From Winogradskyella psychrotolerans (lineage in GTDB: Bacteria > Bacteroidota > Bacteroidia > Flavobacteriales > Flavobacteriaceae), in NCBI RefSeq assembly GCF_018860565.1, contig NZ_JAHKPS010000004.1, positions 1 through 64,000 of the forward strand: DNA of 64,000 bases, read 5' to 3'. Shown piece by piece: positions 8,482 through 17,151 of this stretch. How positions within the stretch are numbered: position 1 is the stretch's first letter; the number at the start of each line of letters is the position of its first letter. Both the position numbers and the translations under genes were made by a program. The notes beneath the pieces were generated by a model, which did not search any database, was not told the origin of the DNA, and was given only the letters and a program-made list of their open reading frames with translations.

Positions 8482-8499
8482 AATATAATTAAAAAGATA

Positions 8500-8513
8500 C
8501 CTGCTTTCGCAGG
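8500..8513 (+). repeat. REP-like hairpin before trpG
   Basis: CCTGC-TTTC-GCAGG, a shortened relative of the CCTGCCTTCGCAGG hairpins found later in the operon. It ends 8 nt before the trpG start codon. Confidence 0.6.
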
Positions 8514-8521
8514 CATTTAAG

Positions 8522-9094
8522 ATGAAAAAAATATTAGTCATAGACAATTACGACAGTTTCACATACAATCTAGTTCATTATTTAGAGGACTTAGATTGTG
8601 AAGTCACCGTAAAACGAAACAATAAACTAACGCTAGAAGAAGTCGATGCTTTTGAAAAAGTTGTGTTGTCTCCAGGACCTGGTATTCCAGATGAAGCCGG
8701 TTTATTAAAACAGATTATAGAAACTTATGCACCAACCAAAAGTATCTTAGGGGTTTGTTTAGGGCAACAAGCTATTGGAGAAGTTTTTGGAGGTTCATTA
8801 GAAAATTTAGATAATGTGTATCATGGTGTAGCCACTAGCATTACACTTTCAGTGGATGATGAATCCCTTTTTAAAGGCTTAGGCAAAACTTTTGAAGTGG
8901 GCAGATATCATTCATGGGTCGTTAATGCCAATTTACCAGATTGCTTAGAAGCCACGTCTTTTGATAATAACGGTCAAATAATGTCATTAAGACATAAAGT
9001 TTACGATGTAAAAGGTGTGCAATATCATCCGGAATCGGTGTTGACACCAGATGGAAAGCGGATTTTAGAAAATTGGGTAAACAGTGAGAAGTGA
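8522..9094 (+). CDS. trpG: Anthranilate synthase component II (glutamine amidotransferase)
   Basis: TrpG (190 residues) is a class I glutamine amidotransferase that passes ammonia to TrpE. Key features are the start DNYDSFTYNLVHYL, the oxyanion region LSPGPG, nucleophile Cys in GVCLGQQAIGE, and the catalytic His-Glu pair in QYHPESVLTPDG. It ends within a three-fold 7-bp repeat. The gap to trpE is 40 nt and contains a REP-like hairpin. Confidence 0.97.
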   Translation: MKKILVIDNYDSFTYNLVHYLEDLDCEVTVKRNNKLTLEEVDAFEKVVLSPGPGIPDEAGLLKQIIETYAPTKSILGVCLGQQAIGEVFGGSLENLDNVYHGVATSITLSVDDESLFKGLGKTFEVGRYHSWVVNANLPDCLEATSFDNNGQIMSLRHKVYDVKGVQYHPESVLTPDGKRILENWVNSEK

Positions 9095-9103
9095 GAAGTG
9101 AGA
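9083..9103 (+). repeat. Three tandem copies of AGTGAGA at the trpG stop codon
   Basis: AGTGAGA is repeated at 9083-9089, 9090-9096 and 9097-9103. The trpG stop TGA (9092-9094) lies in the second copy, so a change in copy number before the stop would shift the last TrpG codons. Confidence 0.8.
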
Positions 9104-9195
9104 AAAAATTAAAATATAATTTGGGAAGAATACAATATTTAGTAAAAATTAATGCCCCAAATTTCGACATAGTCGGAAACATCAAAAATCAGAAA

Positions 9196-9334
9196 TAATG
9201 AACGAAAGAACGAAGATGCGAGGCGTAGCCTCAAGCACGAAGTTCTGAAAGTGAATGATGCTTTAGCAATTTCCTATTTTTGATTGTGATTTTTTGGTTC
9301 GTTTTGTATCAAGACAAAATGAACAGAACTAAAA
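9196..9334 (+). repeat. Flavobacterial-type extragenic repeat between trpG and trpD
   Basis: A non-coding block with a GAGGC-GTA-GCCTC hairpin (about 9220-9232), then a T-rich TTTTTTGGTTCGTTTTG segment and a complementary ACAAAATGAAC arm. I recall similar segments scattered between genes in other flavobacterial genomes, but that is memory, not a search. No ORF is present in the 284-bp gap. Confidence 0.45.
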
Positions 9335-9356
9335 AAGATATTTAATTAAAAAGATA

Positions 9357-9371
9357 TTCCGTTTTACGGAA
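9357..9371 (+). repeat. Small hairpin before trpD
   Basis: TTCCG-TTTTA-CGGAA. It is preceded by AATTAAAAAGATA, the same lead-in as the hairpin before trpG, and ends 7 nt before the trpD start codon. Confidence 0.55.
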
Positions 9372-9378
9372 CATTGAT

Positions 9379-10371
9379 ATGAAACAATTACTAAACAGAC
9401 TCATCAACCAAGAAAGTATCTCTAGTGAAGAAGCAAAAAACGTCTTGGTCAACATATCCGAAGGGAAATATAACCAAAGTCAAATTGCATCATTCTTAAC
9501 CGTTTATATGATGCGAAGTATCACTACGGAAGAACTTCGCGGTTTTAGAGATGCATTATTAGAGTTATGTATTCCTGTAGATTTAGACAATTACGAGACT
9601 ATCGATTTGTGTGGAACTGGAGGTGACGGAAAAGATACTTTTAATATTTCAACCTTATCATCATTTGTGACAGCAGGTGCTGGAGTTCATGTTACTAAAC
9701 ATGGAAATTATGGTGTGTCTTCGGCTTGTGGCTCTTCAAATGTTATGGAACATTTAGGCATAAAATTCACAAATGATACCGACTTTTTAAAACGTAGTAT
9801 AGATGAAGCCGGAATATGTGTTTTACATGCACCTTTGTTTCATCCTGCTATGAAAAATGTAGCACCAATCCGAAAAGAATTGGGTGTAAAAACCTTTTTC
9901 AATATGTTAGGCCCCATGGTAAATCCTGCATTTCCTAAAAATCAAATGGTCGGTGTTTTCAATCTTGAGTTATTAAGATTGTACAGTTACTTATATCAAG
10001 AATCGGATAAAAATTATGCCATTGTGCATGCTTTAGATGGCTATGATGAAATCTCATTAACAGGAAAAACGAAAGTGATTTCTAATACTTCAGAAACCTT
10101 ATTTGAACCGCATGACTTAGGAGTCAAACAAATCCAACAGTCTGAAATTTTTGGAGGAAACAGCGTAAAAATGGCTGCCGAAATTTTTAAAAGTGTTATC
10201 AATTATAAAGGTACAGAAGCACAGCACAATGTGGTGTGTGCTAACGCCGGACTAGCCATTGCTACGTCCAAACAAATTTCACATAAGGAAGGATTTGAAT
10301 TGGCCAAAGAATCACTTGTAAGCGGAAAAGCAAAACAGAGTTTAGATAAACTAATTGAATTAAGCAAATGA
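9379..10371 (+). CDS. trpD: Anthranilate phosphoribosyltransferase
   Basis: TrpD (330 residues) joins anthranilate to phosphoribosyl pyrophosphate. The glycine-rich PRPP loop is seen as DLCGTGGDGKDTFNIST, followed by KHGNYGVSSACGSSNVMEHLG and the LGPMVNP segment, in usual order and length. Its stop codon overlaps the trpC start by 4 nt (ATGA), so trpC translation is probably coupled. Confidence 0.97.
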   Translation: MKQLLNRLINQESISSEEAKNVLVNISEGKYNQSQIASFLTVYMMRSITTEELRGFRDALLELCIPVDLDNYETIDLCGTGGDGKDTFNISTLSSFVTAGAGVHVTKHGNYGVSSACGSSNVMEHLGIKFTNDTDFLKRSIDEAGICVLHAPLFHPAMKNVAPIRKELGVKTFFNMLGPMVNPAFPKNQMVGVFNLELLRLYSYLYQESDKNYAIVHALDGYDEISLTGKTKVISNTSETLFEPHDLGVKQIQQSEIFGGNSVKMAAEIFKSVINYKGTEAQHNVVCANAGLAIATSKQISHKEGFELAKESLVSGKAKQSLDKLIELSK

Positions 10372-11153
10372 ACATCTTAGATAAAATAGTAATAGACAAA
10401 CGCAAGGAAGTTAACCTTAAAAAAGGACTAATTCCTATTCAAGCTTATGAACAACTACCTTATTTCGGAATGAAAACAAGGTCATTGTCAAAAATATTAC
10501 GATCGAGTAACACAGGAATAATTGCCGAATTTAAACGCAAGTCTCCTTCTAAATCTATTATAAATGATACTGCTCTGGTTGAAGATGTTGCCATTGGTTA
10601 CGAAAACGCAGGAGTATGTGGCATGTCTATTTTAACGGACGAGATTTATTTTGGTGGTTCCATGGACGATTTAATGATTGCCCGAGAACATTGCGAATTG
10701 CCTTTGCTTCGAAAAGAATTTATAATTGATGAATATCAGATTATTGAAGCCAAAGCCATTGGTGCAGATGCTATTTTACTAATTGCAGCCATATTAACCA
10801 AAGCTGAGATTAAGCAGTTTTCTGAATTAGCAAAAAGCCTCAATCTCGATGTGTTATTAGAAGTCCATAACGAAGACGAATTACACAAATCCATTATGCC
10901 ATCTTTAGATATGCTAGGTGTAAACAATAGAAATCTAAAAACATTTGAAGTCAGTTTAGACATCTCAAAACAATTAAGTGCATTGATCCCAAATGATTTT
11001 GTAAAAGTGTCAGAATCAGGTATTAGTTCAGTGGACACCATCAAAGAATTACAGCCTTATGGATACAAAGGTTTTTTAATAGGTGAAAACTTTATGAAAA
11101 CAGATAATCCTGGAGCAAGTGCTGGTCAGTTTATAAAACAGCTAAGTAAATAA
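10368..11153 (+). CDS. trpC: Indole-3-glycerol phosphate synthase
   Basis: TrpC (261 residues) is a TIM barrel that closes the indole ring from carboxyphenylamino-deoxyribulose phosphate. Visible motifs are IIAEFKRKSPSK with the catalytic Lys, LLRKEFIIDEYQI, LLEVHNEDEL, GVNNRNLKTFEV and VSESGISS. The start overlaps trpD by 4 nt. A run of extragenic repeats, about 360 nt long, follows before trpF. Confidence 0.97.
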   Translation: MNILDKIVIDKRKEVNLKKGLIPIQAYEQLPYFGMKTRSLSKILRSSNTGIIAEFKRKSPSKSIINDTALVEDVAIGYENAGVCGMSILTDEIYFGGSMDDLMIAREHCELPLLRKEFIIDEYQIIEAKAIGADAILLIAAILTKAEIKQFSELAKSLNLDVLLEVHNEDELHKSIMPSLDMLGVNNRNLKTFEVSLDISKQLSALIPNDFVKVSESGISSVDTIKELQPYGYKGFLIGENFMKTDNPGASAGQFIKQLSK

Positions 11154-11155
11154 GT

Positions 11156-11229
11156 TGTCATTCCGCACGTGATGCGGAATCCACTATGAACTATAAGACT
11201 AATAGATTCCTGCCTTCGCAGGAATGACA
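11156..11229 (+). repeat. 74-bp REP/MITE-like element, copy A
   Basis: It has terminal inverted repeats TGTCATTCC and GGAATGACA, with two internal hairpins (ATTCCGCA...TGCGGAAT and ATTCCTGC...GCAGGAAT). An identically sized relative lies at 12118-12191. It starts 2 nt after the trpC stop codon. Confidence 0.75.
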
Positions 11230-11245
11230 GAAATTAACGTTAAGT

Positions 11246-11276
11246 GACCTGCAAGGTTTATAAAAGCTAGCAGGTC
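11246..11276 (+). repeat. Second repeat family, copy 1
   Basis: A GACCTGC/GCAGGTC hairpin preceded by TTAACGTTAAGT. The same layout recurs at 11412-11442, preceded by ATAACGTTAAGT. Confidence 0.6.
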
Positions 11277-11307
11277 TAAAATTGAAAAGAAACAAATTAA
11301 TTTTAAC

Positions 11308-11387
11308 GTCACTTCGAGTGATATTTGAAGTACGAAAAAATTATATCGAAAAGAAATAAATAGATTCCTGCCTTCGTAGGAATGACA
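11308..11387 (+). repeat. Composite REP-like element, copy B
   Basis: It begins GTCACTTCGAGTG and ends with the same AGATTCCTGCCTTCG hairpin and GGAATGACA terminus as copies A and D. Only the right half matches them, so it looks like a hybrid of two related repeats. Confidence 0.6.
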
Positions 11388-11411
11388 AGAATTAAACAAA
11401 TAACGTTAAGT

Positions 11412-11442
11412 GACCTTCAAGGTTTCAAAAACCTTGTAGATC
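11412..11442 (+). repeat. Second repeat family, copy 2
   Basis: GACCTTCAAGGTTT pairs with AAACCTTGTAGATC (imperfect). It follows copy B just as copy 1 follows copy A, so the A-plus-hairpin pair appears twice in the trpC-trpF gap. Confidence 0.6.
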
Positions 11443-11489
11443 TTAACACATAACATACATAATAATTTAAAAAAGTCGAATGCGTGATG

Positions 11490-11511
11490 AGATTCCCGCT
11501 TTCGCTGGAAT
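11490..11511 (+). repeat. Degenerate REP-like hairpin before trpF
   Basis: GATTCCCGC-TTTC-GCTGGAAT with one mismatch. It ends 2 nt before the chosen trpF start. The preceding ATG at 11484 is inside this element and is probably not used. Confidence 0.55.
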
Positions 11512-11513
11512 AT

Positions 11514-12134
11514 ATGAAACTAAAAGTCTGTGGCATGAAATATAATGACAATATCCAAGCTGTTGCTAACCTGCAACCAGACTATTTGGGCTTTATATTT
11601 TATGACAAATCAGCTAGACATTTTGATACTACGATTCCTGAATTGCCAAAAACCATTAAAAAGGTTGGTGTCTTTGTGGATGAAAAACTAGAAATTGTGA
11701 AAGACACTATTAAAAAATTCGACTTACAAGCCGTGCAATTACATGGACACGAATTACCAGAATATTGTGCAGCAATAAACACTGCTCAAGTTATAAAGGT
11801 GTTCAGCATTAAAGATGAATTCAACTTTGATGTGCTGCAACCTTTCGAAGATGTCTGTAATTATTTCTTATTCGATACCAAAGGAAAATTACCAGGCGGA
11901 AACGGTTACACCTTCAACTGGAATGTATTAGAACAGTATCCATCAACCAAACCTTATTTTTTAAGTGGTGGAATTGGATTACATGAAATTGAAAAAATAA
12001 ACAGCTTTAAAGAAAGTCTAGCTTCAAAGTACTGTTATGCTATTGATGTGAATAGTAAATTTGAAATTGAACCTGGATTGAAAAATATTGAAGAGTTAGA
12101 AAAGTTTATAACTCATCTGTCATTCTGCACGTGA
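11514..12134 (+). CDS. trpF: Phosphoribosylanthranilate isomerase
   Basis: TrpF (206 residues) isomerises phosphoribosylanthranilate. It starts with the family's N-terminal motif LKVCGM, holding the catalytic Cys, then shows GVFVDE, VQLHGHE and LSGGIG. I start at 11514, because the 10 residues encoded upstream from 11484 come from a repeat. The last five codons and the TGA stop lie inside another repeat (12118-12191), so the natural C-terminus was replaced or extended by that insertion. Confidence 0.95.
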   Translation: MKLKVCGMKYNDNIQAVANLQPDYLGFIFYDKSARHFDTTIPELPKTIKKVGVFVDEKLEIVKDTIKKFDLQAVQLHGHELPEYCAAINTAQVIKVFSIKDEFNFDVLQPFEDVCNYFLFDTKGKLPGGNGYTFNWNVLEQYPSTKPYFLSGGIGLHEIEKINSFKESLASKYCYAIDVNSKFEIEPGLKNIEELEKFITHLSFCT

Positions 12135-12191
12135 TGCGGAATCCACAATGAAAATTAAAAATAATAGATTCCTGCCTTCGTAGGAATGACA
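12118..12191 (+). repeat. 74-bp REP/MITE-like element, copy D, overlapping the trpF end
   Basis: It has the same length and termini (TGTCATTC...GGAATGACA) as copy A, with the same two hairpins. It begins inside trpF, supplies its stop codon, and ends 7 nt before the trpB start codon. Confidence 0.78.
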
Positions 12192-12198
12192 AAGGCTT

Positions 12199-13386
12199 AT
12201 GAAAAACACATACAAGATTAACGAAAAAGGGTATTACGGTGAATTCGGTGGAGCATACATTCCCGAAATGCTTTATCCAAATGTAGAAGAATTGCGTCAA
12301 AACTATTTAAAGATTATGGCTGAACCTTCGTTTCAAGAAGAGTTCAATCAACTTTTAAAAGATTATGTTGGTCGTCCTTCTCCTCTCTATTTTGCGAAAC
12401 GTCTTTCAGAAAAATACAATACCAAAGTCTATTTAAAACGTGAAGATTTAAATCATACTGGAGCCCACAAAATCAACAATACCATTGGTCAAATTCTAAT
12501 GGCAAAACGTTTAGGTAAAAACAGAATTATTGCCGAAACCGGAGCTGGTCAACATGGAGTTGCAACCGCAACCGTTTGTGCTTTAACAGGTATCGACTGT
12601 GTGGTTTATATGGGAGAAATTGATATTGCACGTCAAGCCCCAAACGTCGCCCGAATGAAAATGTTAGGCGCCAAAGTGGTTCCTGCGTTATCTGGTAGCC
12701 GAACGTTGAAAGATGCTACTAATGAAGCTATTCGCGATTGGATTAATAATCCGGTTGACACGCATTACATCATTGGTTCTGCTATTGGACCACATCCATA
12801 TCCTGACATGGTGACCCAATTTCAATCTATAATTTCCGAGGAAATAAAGTGGCAATTAAAGGAAAAAGAAGGTCGAGAAAATCCGGATTACGTCGTCGCT
12901 TGTATTGGTGGAGGAAGTAATGCCGCAGGAACCTATCATCATTTTTTAGACCATGAAGATGTTGGTATTATTGCTGTAGAAGCTGCTGGAAAAGGCATTC
13001 ACTCAGGTGAAAGTGCCGCAACTTCTGTTTTAGGGAAAGAAGGTATTATACACGGTTGCAAAACCTTATTAATGCAAACCAAAGACGGACAAATTACAGA
13101 GCCCTATTCTATTTCTGCAGGGTTAGATTATCCTGGTGTTGGGCCGTTACATTCACATTTGTATAAAACAGGTCGTGGTGAATTTTATTCAGCAACCGAC
13201 GATGAAGCTATGGATTCTGGTTTAGAATTAACAAAATTGGAAGGTATTATTCCGGCTATTGAAAGTTCGCATGCTTTGGCTATTTTTAAACATAAAACCT
13301 TTAAACCTAGCGACGTTGTTGTGATTAATTTATCTGGTCGTGGTGATAAAGATTTACAGAATTATATCGATTATTTTAAGTTGTAA
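12199..13386 (+). CDS. trpB: Tryptophan synthase beta chain
   Basis: TrpB (395 residues) condenses indole with serine using PLP. The PLP lysine sits in [14 protein letters not shown], the phosphate loop is GGGSNAAG, and [10 protein letters not shown] and the C-terminal SGRGDKD are present. It is the TrpB1 type, which normally works with TrpA. No trpA follows: after 105 nt comes ftsE, and no remnant is visible. The alpha subunit must be encoded elsewhere or be absent. Confidence 0.97.
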   Translation: MKNTYKINEKGYYGEFGGAYIPEMLYPNVEELRQNYLKIMAEPSFQEEFNQLLKDYVGRPSPLYFAKRLSEKYNTKVYLKREDLNHTGAHKINNTIGQILMAKRLGKNRIIAETGAGQHGVATATVCALTGIDCVVYMGEIDIARQAPNVARMKMLGAKVVPALSGSRTLKDATNEAIRDWINNPVDTHYIIGSAIGPHPYPDMVTQFQSIISEEIKWQLKEKEGRENPDYVVACIGGGSNAAGTYHHFLDHEDVGIIAVEAAGKGIHSGESAATSVLGKEGIIHGCKTLLMQTKDGQITEPYSISAGLDYPGVGPLHSHLYKTGRGEFYSATDDEAMDSGLELTKLEGIIPAIESSHALAIFKHKTFKPSDVVVINLSGRGDKDLQNYIDYFKL

Positions 13387-13491
13387 TAAAAATTTAATGT
13401 GATACTTTGATAGAAGAATTTGGCTTTTTCAATTTGTCATTTGAAATTTTAAGCAATACATTTACAGTTACCAATTATTTATACTTAAAAT

Positions 13492-14175
13492 ATGTCCGAA
13501 ACGGTTTTAGAACTTAGAGATGCTACGATTTATCAAGGTGACAGTATGGTGCTGTCTAAGGTGAATTTTGAAATGCAAAAAGGCGATTTCGTCTATCTTA
13601 TTGGGAAAACAGGAAGTGGAAAAAGTAGTTTCATGAAAACGCTTTATGGTGATTTACAACTAACAGAAGGTGAAGGCTCTGTGGTTGATTTCAATTTAAA
13701 AACCATGAAAGAAAAAGATATTCCGTTTTTAAGACGAAAATTAGGTGTTGTATTCCAAGATTTTAAATTACTGCCAGATCGTACGATTAATGGCAATTTA
13801 GAATTTGTATTAAAAGCAACAGGTTGGAAAGAAAAAGACCGTATTAAAGATCGTATTGATGTTGTTTTAGATAAGGTAGCCATGAAGACTAAAGGCTTTA
13901 AATACCCTCATGAACTTTCTGGTGGGGAACAACAACGAATTGCTATTGCACGTGCTTTGTTAAATGACCCTGAATTGATTTTAGCAGATGAGCCTACCGG
14001 AAATTTAGATCCTCAAACCAGTATTGAAGTCATGGAAGTATTGCAAGACATTAATAAAAACGGTAACACCATTTTAATGGCCACACACGATTATGCTTTA
14101 CTTTTAAAATACCCAAGCAAAACCTTAAAATGTGATGAAAACAAGGTTTTTGAGGTGGTGCAACGTAAGAGTTAA
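13492..14175 (+). CDS. ftsE: FtsE-like cell-division ABC ATPase
   Basis: A 227-residue ABC ATPase with Walker A GKTGSGKS, signature LSGGEQQR, Walker [13 protein letters not shown] and a switch His in ATHDY. The short size and [13 protein letters not shown] region fit FtsE, which with FtsX controls peptidoglycan hydrolases at the division site. ftsX is not adjacent here. The next gene starts 5 nt later and belongs to the polysaccharide cluster. A LolD-type assignment is the main alternative. Confidence 0.85.
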   Translation: MSETVLELRDATIYQGDSMVLSKVNFEMQKGDFVYLIGKTGSGKSSFMKTLYGDLQLTEGEGSVVDFNLKTMKEKDIPFLRRKLGVVFQDFKLLPDRTINGNLEFVLKATGWKEKDRIKDRIDVVLDKVAMKTKGFKYPHELSGGEQQRIAIARALLNDPELILADEPTGNLDPQTSIEVMEVLQDINKNGNTILMATHDYALLLKYPSKTLKCDENKVFEVVQRKS

Positions 14176-14180
14176 ATACA

Positions 14181-14912
14181 ATGTATAGAAGCTTAAAAAA
14201 AGTTGCAAAACAGATTCTTCCAAAACAACTTTTGGAAAAAAATGAATTCTTTTTAAGAAGACTCATAAGTGTAAAATACAAAGGAAATAACCTTCAATGT
14301 AATATCTGTAATTTCAACTTAGATCGTTTTATTGAGTTAGATGATAAGGATTTATTATGTCCTAGGTGTGGTAGTAGAAGTCGTACAAGACGATTATATA
14401 AGCTATTAAATGAGAAGAAAATATTAAACGGAACTGTTTTACATTTTTCACCTCCACGCGCACTTTCTGAGCAACTCAAAAAACTAGACACTATTAATTA
14501 TTACAGTTCTGATTTTGAAAATGAATTTATTGCAGATTATAATTACGATATTACAGCAATAGCATGTGAATCTGATTTTTTTGATGCGATTATATGCTAT
14601 CATGTTTTAGAACATATTGAAGATGATACCAAAGCCATGTCTGAACTGTTTCGTGTATTAAAACCCAATGGTATATGCCTTATACAAACCCCTTTTAAAG
14701 AAGGTGACATTTATGAAGACTATAGTATAACTACTAAATCTGCTCGTAAAATTGCTTTTGGACAAGACGATCATGTTAGGGTGTATTCTGTTGAAGGTTT
14801 GAGGAACAGATTAGAAGCTAAGGGTTTTAAAGTTGACATAGCGTCTTTTGATTCTAATACAAAAGATATTTTCGGGCTACAACCCGAAACAGTAATGCTA
14901 GTTAAAAAATAA
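14181..14912 (+). CDS. SAM-dependent methyltransferase with N-terminal zinc ribbon
   Basis: A 243-residue protein. An N-terminal zinc-ribbon-like motif (CNICNF ... CPRCGSRSRTRR, four Cys) precedes a class I methyltransferase domain of the type-11 kind (FDAIICYHVLEHI, LKPNGICLIQTPF). Such proteins often sit in polysaccharide loci, where they may methylate sugars. It starts 5 nt after ftsE and opens the glycan cluster. The acceptor is not predictable from sequence. Confidence 0.82.
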   Translation: MYRSLKKVAKQILPKQLLEKNEFFLRRLISVKYKGNNLQCNICNFNLDRFIELDDKDLLCPRCGSRSRTRRLYKLLNEKKILNGTVLHFSPPRALSEQLKKLDTINYYSSDFENEFIADYNYDITAIACESDFFDAIICYHVLEHIEDDTKAMSELFRVLKPNGICLIQTPFKEGDIYEDYSITTKSARKIAFGQDDHVRVYSVEGLRNRLEAKGFKVDIASFDSNTKDIFGLQPETVMLVKK

Positions 14913-14934
14913 ATTTAAACACTTTTTATAATTT

Positions 14935-15831
14935 ATGATTTCTGTATTAATTCCTGTTTATAATTATAATATTTCCGAGCTGGTTTCCGAAATACATAAG
15001 CAGTTATCTCATACAGATTATCCTTTTGAAATCTTATGTTTTGATGACTGTTCTAATAATGGGGATTTACAAGAAATCAACAAAACCATAAATACCTTTT
15101 CGTATTCCAAATATGTCATTCTTCCAGAAAACATAGGACGAAGTGCCATAAGAAACCAACTTGCTAAACAAGCAAAATACGATTGGTGTCTTTTTCTCGA
15201 TGCTGATGTTATGCCAAAACACAATAACTTTATTGAGCGATATCTCGAAGCTATTTCAGAAAAAACTGAAATAATTTATGGCGGTATATTATATCAAGAA
15301 AACCGTGTTAATGATAGCTCCTTATTACGGTGGATTTATGGAAATGAAAGAGAAGCATTACCTACAGAACAACGCCAAAAGCACAAATATGTAAGCTTTT
15401 TAACTTTGAGCTTTTTAATTCATAAAAGTGTGTTTCAAAAAGTAAGTTTCAATGAAGACATTCCGAATTTAAGACATGAAGACACCTTGTTTTCTTACAA
15501 CTTAAAAGAACAGAATATTGAGATTGAACATATTGAAAACCCCGTTTATCACCTCGGCATTGAAAACAGTGAAACATTTCTACAAAAATCTCTAGATTCC
15601 GTAGAGGCGATCAATTTATTTGTAAAACAAGATTTATTACCTTCAGATTATACTAAAATTACAAAGGTGTATGCCTCAATTAAAAACAACCGAATTTCGA
15701 AATTACTTTCAGCTATCTATGTAAAACACGAAAACACTTTCAGAAAAAATTTATTAGGAAAAAAACCGTCACTCAAGTTTTTTGATTTGTACCGACTTAC
15801 GTATTATTGTTATATAAATTCGAAAAAATAA
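14935..15831 (+). CDS. Family 2 glycosyltransferase
   Basis: A 298-residue GT-A fold glycosyltransferase: N-terminal ISVLIPVYNYN, FDDCSNN, then the metal-binding LDADVMP near residue 90. It transfers a sugar from a nucleotide donor, probably during synthesis of a surface glycan. Its stop codon overlaps the next start (TAATG), so the two glycosyltransferases are translationally coupled. Sugar and linkage are unknown. Confidence 0.88.
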   Translation: MISVLIPVYNYNISELVSEIHKQLSHTDYPFEILCFDDCSNNGDLQEINKTINTFSYSKYVILPENIGRSAIRNQLAKQAKYDWCLFLDADVMPKHNNFIERYLEAISEKTEIIYGGILYQENRVNDSSLLRWIYGNEREALPTEQRQKHKYVSFLTLSFLIHKSVFQKVSFNEDIPNLRHEDTLFSYNLKEQNIEIEHIENPVYHLGIENSETFLQKSLDSVEAINLFVKQDLLPSDYTKITKVYASIKNNRISKLLSAIYVKHENTFRKNLLGKKPSLKFFDLYRLTYYCYINSKK

Positions 15832-16751
15832 TGGCTTTTTTTTCTATAATCATATCAGTCTATAACAAAGAAGACTACATAAAAAAAACGCTAGAAAGTG
15901 TTATAAATCAATCATTTATTGATTTTGAAATTATTGTTGTTAATGATGGCTCAACGGATAATAGTGTAGCAGCAGTTGAATCATTAAATGATAAACGTAT
16001 CCAACTAATAACCACTAAAAACCAAGGTGCATCTCATGCAAGAAACGTTGGAATAAAAGCTGCTTCTGCATCATACATTGCACTTTTAGATGGCGATGAT
16101 TCTTGGGAAAGCGAATACTTACAACACATGGTTGATGCGATTATTAAGTTTCCTGATTTAAAAATATTTTCAGCAGGAGTATCTCAAAAGTATCAGAATA
16201 AAATTGTACCAGTCACGTATAGCTTCAACCAAAAGGAACTCTATGGTATTCATAATTATTATGAGTCTAGCCGGAAATTTTCGATAATTCACAGCTCAAG
16301 TGTTGTTTTTAATAAATCAATTATAGAAAAAACGGGGTATTTTGATACGTCTATTGTATCTGGGCAAGATACTGATATGTGGATTCGGTTTGGTTTGTAT
16401 TTTGACATTCTTTTTATAAACAAGCAATTGGCTCATTATAATTTTTATCCTTCAAGTTTGTCTAACACTACATTTGATCTCAGTAAAAAACCAAAGTTTG
16501 ATAAATATCAAATTGAAGAAAAAGAAAACAAAGCCTTAAGCATTTTTTTGGATTTAAACCGTTATTCAATGGCTATACTTAGTAAGTTACAAAATGACAA
16601 AAACCACTTTTTATTTTACACTTCGCAACTAGACAAAAGCAATTTGAGTTTAAAACAAAATTTCTTATTACGTAGTCCTAAATGGTTGCTAAAATTATTG
16701 CTTCAAATAAAATCTTTGAAAGGAGAAAAGGTATTTTATTCTAGTAATTAA
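15831..16751 (+). CDS. Family 2 glycosyltransferase
   Basis: A 306-residue GT2: FFSIIISVYNKEDYI, NDGSTDNS, NQGASHARN and the acidic LLDGDDSW motif. I start at 15831, where ATG overlaps the previous stop. The frame can extend to 15807, but that part encodes nothing like a GT2 start. It faces the convergent cupin gene, with stops overlapping by 4 nt. Confidence 0.9.
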   Translation: MAFFSIIISVYNKEDYIKKTLESVINQSFIDFEIIVVNDGSTDNSVAAVESLNDKRIQLITTKNQGASHARNVGIKAASASYIALLDGDDSWESEYLQHMVDAIIKFPDLKIFSAGVSQKYQNKIVPVTYSFNQKELYGIHNYYESSRKFSIIHSSSVVFNKSIIEKTGYFDTSIVSGQDTDMWIRFGLYFDILFINKQLAHYNFYPSSLSNTTFDLSKKPKFDKYQIEEKENKALSIFLDLNRYSMAILSKLQNDKNHFLFYTSQLDKSNLSLKQNFLLRSPKWLLKLLLQIKSLKGEKVFYSSN

Positions 16752-17143
16752 CCTTTAAAAACCTCATAATCCCTTATATATTCGGCTTCATCATATTCCG
16801 TAGATGCCAAAACAAAACAAACCGCTCCGGAAGAGAAATTATCTATTTCTCTCCAAATACCCGTTGGTATATACAAGCCTTTATTAGGTTTGTTCAACAT
16901 TATTCGTTTTTTAGAATTACCATCATCTACAACAACCTCAAAACTGCCACTTAATGCAATAATAACGGATTCTTGTTCTTTATGAGCATGTCCTCCTCTA
17001 CTGCTTTCTGTAGGCACATCATACAGATAATAAACACGTTTAATACTAAAGGGAATGGTCTCTTTTTCTATAACCGCTAAAAAGCCACGTTCGTCATGAA
17101 CTTTAGGGATATCAATTATGTTAACATTGTTTATAGTATTCAT
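16748..17143 (-). CDS. Sugar 3,4-ketoisomerase, FdtA/QdtA-like cupin
   Basis: A 131-residue cupin of the WxcM/FdtA family: KVHDERGFLAVIE, then RVYYLYDVP, then RGGHAHKEQESVIIALSG with the metal/active-site His residues. FdtA and QdtA turn dTDP-4-keto-6-deoxyglucose into the 3-keto sugar, which an aminotransferase then converts to a 3-amino sugar. A matching DegT aminotransferase is at 22145. I start at 17143, because the longer frame would overlap the upstream gene. dTDP-glucose synthesis genes are not in the window. Confidence 0.85.
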   Translation of the reverse strand: MNTINNVNIIDIPKVHDERGFLAVIEKETIPFSIKRVYYLYDVPTESSRGGHAHKEQESVIIALSGSFEVVVDDGNSKKRIMLNKPNKGLYIPTGIWREIDNFSSGAVCFVLASTEYDEAEYIRDYEVFKG

Positions 17144-17151
17144 GTTCAGTT

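Noticed and set aside
11484..11513. Ten extra N-terminal residues of TrpF
   Set aside because: Encoded by a degenerate repeat; TrpF proteins normally begin with the LKVCGM segment.
11154..11513. CRISPR-like repeat cluster
   Set aside because: The repeats are palindromic, of two families, unequal in spacing and without similar-length spacers or cas genes. REP-like elements explain them.
13387..13491. Possible trpA remnant after trpB
   Set aside because: No frame or motif of TrpA is visible in the 105 nt before ftsE.
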